NCBI RefSeq assembly: GCF_001486505.1
Contig: NZ_LN909066.1
Coordinates: 1,158,452 to 1,222,451 of the forward strand
Reading direction: 5' to 3'
DNA from: Paenibacillus rubinfantis
GTDB taxonomy: Bacteria > Bacillota > Bacilli > Paenibacillales > Paenibacillaceae
DNA length: 64,000 nucleotides
Shown: piece after piece, positions 1 through 7,147 of the stretch
Layout: each line of letters opens with the position of its first letter
How positions within the stretch are numbered: position 1 is the first letter of the stretch
Translations under genes and position numbers: made by a program
Notes under the pieces: generated by a model
The model's database searches: none
The model's input: only the letters and a program-made list of their open reading frames with translations
Told to the model about the DNA's origin: nothing

Positions 1-1226
1 ATACCTTCTTCAACGGCTGCACGCGTAGCGTTCAGCGCGTCTTCGATGCGCAGTTTGCGTTCTTTCAGTTCCGTTTCTGTAGCCGCACCAACTTTGATTA
101 CCGCTACGCCGCCAGCCAGTTTCGCCAGACGCTCTTGCAGTTTCTCTTTGTCGAACTCGGAAGTGGTTTCTTCCAGTTGAGCGCGGATTTGGTTCACGCG
201 AGCCGTGATGTCGGTTTTGTCGCCGCTGCCATCCACGATCGTCGTGTTTTCTTTCGTAACGATCACTTGACGTGCGTTACCGAGTTGATCTACCGTAGTG
301 CTCTTCAGATCAAGGCCGAGCTTCTCGGTGATCACTTGGCCGCCAGTCAGAGCGGCGATGTCTTGCAGCATCGCTTCACGACGGTCGCCAAAGCCAGGAG
401 CTTTAACCGCTACCGCGTTAAACGTGCCACGCAGTTTGTTCACAATCAGCATCGCTTGCGCTTCGCCTTCGATATCTTCAGCGATAATCAACAGCGGTCT
501 GGATTGTTGTACGATTTTCTCCAGAAGCGGCAGGATTTCTTGCGTGCTGCTGATCTTCTTGTCCGTGATCAGGATATATGGGTTATCGAGTACGGCTTCC
601 ATTTTGTCCGTATCGGTAATCATGTAAGGAGATACATAACCGCGGTCGAATTGCATTCCTTCCACCACTTCAAGCTCCGTAGCGAAGCCGCGGGACTCTT
701 CCACGGTGATTACGCCGTCTTTGCCCACTTTTTCCATGGCTTCCGCAATCAGTTCGCCCACTTCTTCGTCCGCAGCGGAAATCGCAGCAACTTGAGCGAT
801 CGATTGTTTGCCTTCGATGGCTTTGGAGATGCTTTGCAGTTCAGCAACAGCCGCGCGAACCGCTTTGTCGATCCCTTTACGCAGGCCGATTGGGCTAGCG
901 CCAGCTGTAACGTTCTTCAAACCTTCGCGGATCAGCGCTTGCGCCAAAACCGTTGCGGTTGTCGTACCGTCACCGGCTACATCGTTCGTTTTGGTTGCGA
1001 CTTCTTTAACGAGCTGGGCGCCCATGTTTTCAAAAGCGTTTTCCAGTTCGATTTCTTTTGCAATCGTTACGCCGTCATTGGTGATGAGCGGGCTGCCGAA
1101 TTTCTTCTCCAGCACCACGTTGCGGCCTTTCGGACCCAGCGTTACTTTTACTGCGTTTGCCAAAGCGTCAACCCCACGAAGCATAGCGTGGCGGGCTTCT
1201 TCACTGAATTTAATGTCTTTTGCCAT
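1..1226 (-). CDS. groEL: 60 kDa chaperonin GroEL (3' end beyond window)
   Basis: This is the ATP-dependent cytosolic folding chamber subunit that works with GroES. The reverse strand from the ATG at 1224-1226 reads MAKDIKFSEEARHAML, then VTLGPKGRNVVLEK, the GDGTTTATVLA ATP-site motif and PGFGDRR, all GroEL hallmarks. About 408 residues are present and the C-terminal quarter lies off the window. A purine-rich ribosome site (GGGAGGTAA) precedes the ATG. It lies 59 bp downstream of groES in the same orientation, so the two share the CIRCE-controlled promoter upstream of groES. No stop or frameshift is seen in the visible part. Confidence 0.98.
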   Translation of the reverse strand, partial: MAKDIKFSEEARHAMLRGVDALANAVKVTLGPKGRNVVLEKKFGSPLITNDGVTIAKEIELENAFENMGAQLVKEVATKTNDVAGDGTTTATVLAQALIREGLKNVTAGASPIGLRKGIDKAVRAAVAELQSISKAIEGKQSIAQVAAISAADEEVGELIAEAMEKVGKDGVITVEESRGFATELEVVEGMQFDRGYVSPYMITDTDKMEAVLDNPYILITDKKISSTQEILPLLEKIVQQSRPLLIIAEDIEGEAQAMLIVNKLRGTFNAVAVKAPGFGDRREAMLQDIAALTGGQVITEKLGLDLKSTTVDQLGNARQVIVTKENTTIVDGSGDKTDITARVNQIRAQLEETTSEFDKEKLQERLAKLAGGVAVIKVGAATETELKERKLRIEDALNATRAAVEEG

Positions 1227-1285
1227 TGTTCAATTACCTCCCATATGGTTGTGTGTATTCGTTCGTTCGCAGACCCTTCGGCGGC

Positions 1286-1567
1286 TTAGCCGATGATCGC
1301 GTGGATATCGCTTTCTTTCATAATCAAATATTCTTTGCCTTCATATTTCACTTCGGTGCCTGCATATTTGGAGAAAAGAACGCGGTCGCCTTCTTTCACT
1401 TCCAACGGAACGCGGACGCCATCTTTCAAAGTTCCGCTACCAACGGCGATAACTTTACCTTCCTGCGGTTTTTCTTTGGCCGTGTCGGGAAGCACGATAC
1501 CAAATGCCGTTGTCTCCTCTTGCTCGATCGGTTGCACGAGAACGCGTTCACCTAAAGGTTTGATCAT
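1286..1567 (-). CDS. groES: 10 kDa co-chaperonin GroES
   Basis: This is the heptameric lid of the GroEL chamber. The 93-residue product has the normal family length. It starts MIKPLGERVLVQP, carries the mobile-loop region around residues 17-33 (EETTAFGIVLPDTA) and the VLFSKYAGTEVKYEGKEYLIM segment, and ends DIHAIIG. The ATG is preceded by AAAGGAGGC. It is the first gene of a groES-groEL operon read on the minus strand. A sigma-A-type promoter and a CIRCE operator lie just upstream, so HrcA repression and heat induction are expected. Confidence 0.98.
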   Translation of the reverse strand: MIKPLGERVLVQPIEQEETTAFGIVLPDTAKEKPQEGKVIAVGSGTLKDGVRVPLEVKEGDRVLFSKYAGTEVKYEGKEYLIMKESDIHAIIG

Positions 1568-1623
1568 GAAAAAACAGCCTCCTTTAAATATGTGGTGTTA
1601 TGGGTAGATGTTTGTCATATGTA

Positions 1624-1650
1624 TTAGCACTCGAGCTCTTCAAGTGCTAA
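1624..1650 (-). promoter_or_regulatory. CIRCE operator (HrcA site) of groESL
   Basis: TTAGCACTC at 1624-1632, a 9-bp spacer, and AAGTGCTAA at 1642-1650 match the CIRCE consensus TTAGCACTC-N9-GAGTGCTAA with one mismatch in the second arm. It sits between the groES promoter and the groES start, where HrcA represses class I heat-shock operons in Firmicutes. Confidence 0.96.
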
Positions 1651-1661
1651 CAACCACTTTT

Positions 1662-1690
1662 ATATTACTCAAGTTGCGAGTAGATTTCAA
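1662..1690 (-). promoter_or_regulatory. Sigma-A-type promoter of groESL
   Basis: On the minus strand TTGAAA (plus 1685-1690) and TAATAT (plus 1662-1667) are separated by exactly 17 bp. Transcription would begin at or just before the CIRCE element, as expected for HrcA control. Confidence 0.85.
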
Positions 1691-2411
1691 GTTCCTTTGT
1701 ACAAATTTTTTTCTTTGTTTCATAGGGCCTCACCTGCGCCCTTCCCATTGTATCCTTGCGCTTGGATAAATATTCCGGCGGATTGGGACGAGGGATGGGG
1801 GTGTGCGAGTGTAGCGAGGTAGGGAGCGTGTGTGCGAGGGTGGCGGGGGACGAGTGCGTGTGCAAGCTAGGATGGCGGCCATGCAAGAATGGCGAAAGTG
1901 AAGAGTGTAGTGCGTAAGAAAAGTAGTGGTGAGTAAGGTGAGTGAGTATAGGGATGCAAGATTTGCCCGACCGGGTCGTGGTCGGCCAGCGGGAGAGGCC
2001 ACGCACCAGAGGGGAATCGCCGTATAACAACCTAGTCAGGCGAACTAGCCACCGAGAAGAGAAAAGTCAGCACCGAGTATTACGCCAAGTACAAACGGGC
2101 TAACAAGCCGCAAGTTCAAGCGAACTAGCTAGTAGTCAGTGCAAGCGGATTAACAAGCCGCAAGTACCCGTGAGCTAATTAGCCGAATTAGTATAATCAC
2201 TATAAACGAAACATTACTCACCACCCACGCACCTTAGCAAGCACTTTAGCACGCACCTTAGCACACAATCACACGCATCTTCACTATACTCACCGCCAGC
2301 ACCAGTTCCCCGTACTAGCTCCACACATCACATTCCCCACCAAACTAAACATATTTATTAGTCGATTGCCCCTACTCGCTACATCCGCACATCGCACGTA
2401 TGCACACTTGT
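1691..2411. other. Non-coding gap with an inverted partial repeat
   Basis: No credible gene is seen. Open frames here lack ribosome sites and have low-complexity compositions. Positions 1953-1995 hold one reverse-complement copy of the core (CTCCCGCTGGCCGACCACGA...TTGCAT) of the 260-bp units at 2412-3462. At 2101-2165 TAACAAGCCGCAAGT occurs twice, 50 bp apart, among similar degenerate strings. At 2229-2270 variants of GCACCTTAGCA repeat. Confidence 0.6.
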
Positions 2412-3462
2412 GGGCGGATCGAAGGGGCGGCACCCCACCCTCCCACCGCGGTCCTCCCGCTGGCCGACCACGACCTGGTCGGGCAAATCTTGCATTTTGT
2501 ACAACATTTTTGCGCGGTTTGGCCGGCTTAGGGCGGAAATGTTGCATTTACTGCAACATTTCCGGGGAACCGGGCCATTCGAGCTATTTTTGTTGTACAA
2601 AATGCAACATTTCGCGCTGTTCGGCTGGTGGCGGGCTCAAAATGTTGTAGGAAATACAACATTTTACCGGTGGGCGGATCGAAGGTGCGGCCGCCCACCC
2701 TCCCACCGCGGTCCTCCCGCTGGCCGACCACGACCCGATCGGGCAAATCTTGCATTTAGTACAACATTTTTGCGCGGTTTGGCCGGCTTAGGGCGGAAAT
2801 GTTGCATTTACTGCAACATTTTCCGGGGAACCGGGCCATTCGAGCTATTTTTGTTGTACAAAATGCAACATTTCGCGCTGTTCAGCCGGTGGCGGGCTCG
2901 AAATGTTGTAGGAAATACAACATTTTTCGGGAGGCGGATCGAAGGGGCGGCCGCCCACCCTCCCACCGCGGTCCTCCCGCTGGCCGACCACGACCTGGTC
3001 GGGCAAATCTTGCATTTTGTACAACATTTTTGCGCGGTTTGGCCGGCTTAGGGCGGAAATGTTGCATTTACTGCAACATTTTCCGGGGAACCGGGCCATT
3101 CGAGCTATTTTTGTTGTACAAAATGCAACATTTCGCGCTGTTCAGCCGGTGGCGGGCTCGAAATGTTGTAGGAAATACAACATTTTTCGGGTAAGGCGGA
3201 TCGAAGGTGCGGCCGCCCACCCTCCCACCGCGGTCCTCCCGCTGGCCGACCACGACCCGATCGGGCAAATCTTGCATTTTGTACAACATTTTTGCGCGGT
3301 TTGGCCGGCTTAGGGCGGAAATGTTGCATTTACTGCAACATTTTCCGGAGAATCAGGCCATTCGAGCTATTTTTGTTGTACAAAATGCAACATTTCGCGC
3401 TGTTCAGCCGGTGGCGGGCTCGAAATGTTGTAGGAAATACAACATTTTACGGGTGGCGGATC
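2412..3462. repeat. Four tandem copies of a ~260-bp hairpin-rich unit
   Basis: GGCGGATCGAAGG recurs at about 2413, 2673, 2933 and 3195, and a fifth truncated start (GGCGGATCGGG) at 3455, giving periods of 260, 260, 262 and 260 bp. The copies are nearly identical. Each unit carries an outer inverted pair (TTGCATTTTGTACAAC and GTTGTACAAAATGCAA; 2490-2505 and 2592-2607 in copy 1) that encloses a perfect 10-bp hairpin (2797-2806 with 2812-2821 in copy 2). A second 10-bp hairpin follows (2901-2910 with 2916-2925). A 260-bp period is not a multiple of three, so the long open frames across it are not conserved coding sequence. Confidence 0.95.
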
Positions 3463-3635
3463 GGGGAAGGCTGACAGGCTGACAGCCGCCAACCCCCAGG
3501 CCCTGCCCCAGCCTCCTCTCCACCCCAAACGCGCCTTAGGCGGAAGCGGGCCACGCGCCCTTCTTCTACGCCAGCGGCTGAGCATGGCCCATGGGCCTCG
3601 GGGCTTTACTACCGGGGCGTGTTGCCGCAGAAAGA

Positions 3636-3750
3636 GGGGGATATCGCCGGACAGAGTTTACGTCCGCCTTTGGGAGCCCTTTGCCCCCCTCTTCCCTTCG
3701 TTCCAATCCAGGCAAAGGGCGGACAACCGCGGCTGACCGGCGATTCCCCC
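3636..3750. repeat. Short imperfect inverted-repeat element (MITE-like)
   Basis: GGGGGATATCGCCGG at 3636-3650 faces CCGGCGATTCCCCC at 3737-3750. Nested inside, GTCCGCCTTTG near 3663 faces CAAAGGGCGGAC near 3713. The ~115-bp segment could fold into one long hairpin. The rest of 3463-3880 is GC-rich with no recognisable gene. A MITE, a structured RNA or a degenerate terminator are all possible. Confidence 0.45.
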
Positions 3751-3880
3751 TCCCACCGCACCACGCACCGCCCCCGCGCCCCATCCCCCGCCAGAAGCCA
3801 ACCACCAGGCCCAGGCCTAACGCCCCTGCCCCCAGCGGGCAAAAGAAAAACGCGCCCCGCTATCGCCAAGGCGCGTTCCC

Positions 3881-4639
3881 TCATTTATACATTTCCGCCC
3901 GCACCGCATCCGCCGCCTGCTGCTTCGCATACACCCGCTTGGATAGGAGCACGCTCAGCTCATAGAGCAGGACGAGCGGGACCAGCACCAGGAAAGCGGA
4001 GAAGAAGTCCGCCGGCGTAATCATCACCGAGATGACCACCAGCGCGAAATACGCGACCCGGCGCATCTTCTTCAGCCGAAGCGGCGTTAAGATCCGCAGC
4101 TGCGTCAGGAACAAAATAACCAGCGGCAGCTCGAACAATAACGAAATTGGCAGCACGATATTGGTCAGAAACTTGAAATAGTCGGCCATTCCGTAAGTCT
4201 CGACAAGTCCCAGCTCCTTGTTGAGCGAGCCGGTAAACGTCATCGCCAGCGGGAACACCACGTAATAACCAAAGGCCAGGCCCGCCACGAAAAAGACGAA
4301 CACATAAGGGATATACCTCGCGGTGGCTCGGCGTTCCTGCGGCTTCAGCCCGGGGCTGACAAACGCCCACACCTGGTATAAAGTAAACGGCAGCGTAATC
4401 CCGAGCGCCACCAGCATGGCGATCTGCATATATACGCCCACGCCATCCCAGAACGAAAAAGCGTTTAATTCGAGCGTCACGCCCGAAATCGCATTTGTCG
4501 TCAAATAGTGGTAGATCGGATCAACCACGAAAAAGGCCGCCACCAGCACGATGACAAACACGGCGCACACGGCCACCAGTCTCCGCCGCAGCTCCGTCAA
4601 ATGATCCACGAGACTTTGCGCATTGTCTTTCTCCGACAT
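3881..4639 (-). CDS. tatC: Sec-independent protein translocase subunit TatC
   Basis: This is the multi-spanning receptor of the twin-arginine pathway, which exports folded proteins across the cytoplasmic membrane. The 252-residue product is typical in length. It begins MSEKDNAQSLVDHLTELRRR, the conserved cytosolic N-terminus that contacts the RR signal peptide. Six hydrophobic segments follow, with the family-typical FxSPGL (WAFVSPGLKPQERR), FxxGxxFGYYVVFP and ITPADFFSAF motifs. It follows tatA by 108 bp in the same orientation, so the two probably form a minimal TatA-TatC translocase operon as in Bacillus. Confidence 0.97.
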   Translation of the reverse strand: MSEKDNAQSLVDHLTELRRRLVAVCAVFVIVLVAAFFVVDPIYHYLTTNAISGVTLELNAFSFWDGVGVYMQIAMLVALGITLPFTLYQVWAFVSPGLKPQERRATARYIPYVFVFFVAGLAFGYYVVFPLAMTFTGSLNKELGLVETYGMADYFKFLTNIVLPISLLFELPLVILFLTQLRILTPLRLKKMRRVAYFALVVISVMITPADFFSAFLVLVPLVLLYELSVLLSKRVYAKQQAADAVRAEMYK

Positions 4640-4747
4640 CTCAGGTTCTCCTTTCCCCGCCGGGCTTTCCGTCCCAACTCAAGCAAAATCCCTCCGCGAA
4701 GGAAGGGATCAAGGTTTCGCCTATGCAACTGACGTTGCCGCTTCCGG

Positions 4748-4969
4748 TTATTCGGGAAGTCGGCGATCGTCCGGTTTGGGGCCCTCTACCTGCGGCTGCG
4801 GTGCGGCTTCCGTTCTTCTGGCTTCCGGTTGATCATCCACGATATCCCGGGTAGCCTCTTTGAATTCACGGAACGTGCGTCCAACCGCCCGCCCCAGATC
4901 AGGTAATTTATTTGGACCAAACAGCAGCAACGCCGCGATGACGATCAACAAAAATCCGCCTGCGCCCAT
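4748..4969 (-). CDS. tatA: Twin-arginine translocase subunit TatA
   Basis: This is the pore-forming single-span Tat component. The ATG at 4967-4969 is chosen because AAAGGAG precedes it at good spacing and the product then begins MGAGGFLLIVIAALLLFGP. A longer upstream frame lacks family similarity. The 73-residue product has one N-terminal membrane helix, the FGPNKLPDLGRAVG hinge and amphipathic helix, and an acidic and Pro-rich tail. It lies just upstream of tatC. Another TatA-like gene lies far away at 51166-51378. Confidence 0.95.
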   Translation of the reverse strand: MGAGGFLLIVIAALLLFGPNKLPDLGRAVGRTFREFKEATRDIVDDQPEARRTEAAPQPQVEGPKPDDRRLPE

Positions 4970-5138
4970 GGTTGATTCTCCTTTCGTTACGGCAAATAAA
5001 TAGACAACGGCAATCAGGGCCGATACATTCACTCGCCCACATCATACCATAACAAATATCACAGTTACAGTCTATTTGTTCGATAACTTAACTAAAGAAG
5101 AAAGAAGTTAGAGAGATAAGGCCCGCTCCAAAAGAGAG

Positions 5139-5624
5139 TTACAAACGAAATTGCCCCGTTACCATAAGCAACGCTTCCGGCAACTGGTCCATGATCGCTG
5201 CCAAGTTCTCGTGCACGCCTTTTGGCGTTCCCGGCAAATTCACGATCAGCGTCCGTCCGCGAATACCGACGATTCCCCGAAACAGCATCGCCGCAGGATT
5301 CTTCTGCATCAACCGGTACCGCATCGCCTCCGCCATCCCCGGCACCTCGCGTTCGATCACCCGCCGGGTTGCTTCCGGCGTTACATCTCGAATCGCCAGC
5401 TCCGTTCCCCCTGTAGTCAGCACCAAATCGGCGTGAAAATAATCGGTCATTTCAATCAATGCGGCGATAATTTCATCCGGTTCATCGGGGACAATGCGGT
5501 ATTCCACGATTTCGCCGCCCAATTCCTCCTCCACCAGCTCGCGGATTACTTGGGCACTCGTATCTTCACGTTCTCCCCTGGCTCCTTTGTCGCTGGCGGT
5601 AAGGATCGCTGTTTTCCAAACCAT
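5139..5624 (-). CDS. mogA: Molybdopterin adenylyltransferase-type protein (MogA/MoaB family)
   Basis: It is predicted to adenylate molybdopterin before metal insertion in molybdenum cofactor synthesis, in the cytosol. The ATG at 5622-5624 has a GGAGGGTGA ribosome site; an upstream in-frame ATG has none. The 161-residue product starts MVWKTAILTASDKGARGERED. It has the TTGGTE molybdopterin-binding loop, the RDVTPEATRRVIEREVPG segment and NLPGTPKGV near the end, which define the MoaB/MogA fold. It lies downstream of moaC on the same strand. MoaB and MogA cannot be separated reliably by eye. Confidence 0.9.
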   Translation of the reverse strand: MVWKTAILTASDKGARGEREDTSAQVIRELVEEELGGEIVEYRIVPDEPDEIIAALIEMTDYFHADLVLTTGGTELAIRDVTPEATRRVIEREVPGMAEAMRYRLMQKNPAAMLFRGIVGIRGRTLIVNLPGTPKGVHENLAAIMDQLPEALLMVTGQFRL

Positions 5625-5756
5625 GAAGTCACCCTCCTCATCCATATAGGAACTCCCTTTGGAGTCCAACGTAATGCCGGATCATGTCGATTCATGCTGA
5701 TTTCACTACAAACTGCCTTCTTTATCTATATCAAAATCGAGTAGCCGCCGCAAATG

Positions 5757-6257
5757 TTACGAACGCACGTAATCCCCGCTTTTGCCGCCCGACTTCGAAC
5801 GCAGCTGCGTCGGGCCGATGACCATATCCTTTTGCAGCGCCTTGCACATGTCGTATACCGTCAGCGCCGCGGCGGACACCGCAGTGAGCGCCTCCATCTC
5901 CACGCCGGTTTTGCCTTCCGTCTTCACCGTCGCTTCGATATAAAGCTCGTCCCGTCCGTTATCGCCAAACGTAATGTTGACGCCGGTCAGCGCAAGCGGG
6001 TGGCACATCGGAATCCAATCGGATGTCCGCTTGGCCCCCTGAATCCCCGCGACCTGGGCTACGGCAAGCACATCGCCTTTGCCAATCCGCCCTTCCTTGA
6101 TCGCTTCAAGGGTCGACGGAAGCATGGTGATTTTCGTCTCCGCCACGGCCACGCGAACGGTCTCTGATTTCCCGGAAATATCCACCATGCGGGCGCGGCC
6201 TTGTTCATTAAAATGCGTCATTCCTTGACCCGATTCCGAATTTGCCAAGCTTATCAC
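5757..6257 (-). CDS. moaC: Cyclic pyranopterin monophosphate synthase MoaC
   Basis: MoaC catalyses the second step of molybdenum cofactor synthesis, making cyclic pyranopterin monophosphate. The protein carries THFNEQGRARMVDIS, the active-site MCHPLAL motif and KTEGKTGVEMEALTAVS. Two starts are possible. The GTG at 6255-6257 has AAGGA at 5-bp spacing and gives 166 residues. The ATG at 6219-6221 begins closer to the usual family start but has AAGGA directly abutting it, so GTG is preferred. Either start overlaps the end of the upstream cyclo-ligase gene, suggesting translational coupling. Confidence 0.95.
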   Translation of the reverse strand: MISLANSESGQGMTHFNEQGRARMVDISGKSETVRVAVAETKITMLPSTLEAIKEGRIGKGDVLAVAQVAGIQGAKRTSDWIPMCHPLALTGVNITFGDNGRDELYIEATVKTEGKTGVEMEALTAVSAAALTVYDMCKALQKDMVIGPTQLRSKSGGKSGDYVRS

Positions 6258-6885
6258 TACTTTCCTTCATATATATCGTTCCTTTTGCCGTAAACAACAC
6301 GTCGATCCGAAAATCATGCGGCTCCATCGGAATCGCCTCCGGCAGGATCAGCTCCTCCAGGGCGAGGGCTCCAAGGACGACCCGGCTCATGCCGCCGCTG
6401 CGGCGGGCCAATTCGTCGATCAGGCGATCGTAATACCCCGCCCCAAATCCAATACGCCCCCCGTTCAGGTCAAAAGCCAGCCCCGGTACGACAATCACAT
6501 CGATTTCGGGATAGCGCTCGGGGGGCCAGACGGCCGTATGCCCCGCCGGCTCCGGGATCCCCCAAGTGCCGGGAGCAAGGTCCGCCATTCCGGACAGCTC
6601 ATGCAAAGTAAGACTGCGCTGCGCTCCAATCTTCGGCGCCAGCAGCCGGTCTCCTTGCGCCAAGCAGCTGGCAAGCAAGGGCCGAGTATCCGGCTCATCC
6701 CGGAAAGAAACGTAACAGAACACGTTCAACTTCCCGCCACGCTGCGCCCGCAAGGGGCTTAGCACGTCCTGTTCCGCTAATCGGCTGGCGGCCAGCGTTT
6801 GCTCCGCACGGGCAGCTTCCGGTATGCGGGCACGAACCATCAACATCTGCTCGCGTAGTTCCTTTTTGGCATCCGCTAGCTCCAT
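6208..6885 (-). CDS. 5-formyltetrahydrofolate cyclo-ligase
   Basis: It converts 5-formyl-THF to 5,10-methenyl-THF with ATP, salvaging folate in the cytosol. The 225-residue product from the ATG at 6883-6885 (GGGGAG ribosome site) has an N-terminal KKELREQMLMVRARIP segment and the family motif GFGAGYYDRLIDELA, preceded by VPGLAFDLNGGRIG. A GTG 18 bp upstream is an alternative start. It overlaps moaC at its 3' end, and lies divergent from the ABC-F gene at 7148. The link to moaC is positional; Bacillus has rex rather than this gene nearby. Confidence 0.93.
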   Translation of the reverse strand: MELADAKKELREQMLMVRARIPEAARAEQTLAASRLAEQDVLSPLRAQRGGKLNVFCYVSFRDEPDTRPLLASCLAQGDRLLAPKIGAQRSLTLHELSGMADLAPGTWGIPEPAGHTAVWPPERYPEIDVIVVPGLAFDLNGGRIGFGAGYYDRLIDELARRSGGMSRVVLGALALEELILPEAIPMEPHDFRIDVLFTAKGTIYMKESSDKLGKFGIGSRNDAF

Positions 6886-7147
6886 GCCGTTCTCCCCTTC
6901 CACTCCCGTCTCACGTTTGCCGGTTCTCGTTCCACGGCTTGGAAGAAATCCGGCTGATCTCCTCCTTAGTGTATCATTGTTATATAAAAATGAAAACTAA
7001 AGCGCAAGGTTTGCAAAAGCGCGCTTCCAAGCATTCAGCGATGCATTTCGCTTGGGTTTCATGTACACTGAAAGTACGTGTTTCAACGAACTCTTATTTT
7101 CATCATGCACGGACTGCAAATCTTTTTTTTGGAGGATCGAATCGGTT

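Noticed and set aside
135..1289. 384-codon plus-strand frame opposite groEL
   Set aside because: It is antisense to the clearly conserved groEL frame and shows no family features.
2410..3329. Long open frames on both strands across the 260-bp repeats (up to 213 codons)
   Set aside because: They arise because a GC-rich repeat lacks stops. The 260-bp period moves each copy to a new frame, no ribosome sites are seen and the translations show no family features.
3566..4020. Overlapping open frames in several frames around 3600-4020
   Set aside because: They are Pro/Gly/Arg-rich shadows of GC-rich DNA and of tatC. The segment is better explained by the imperfect hairpin at 3636-3750.
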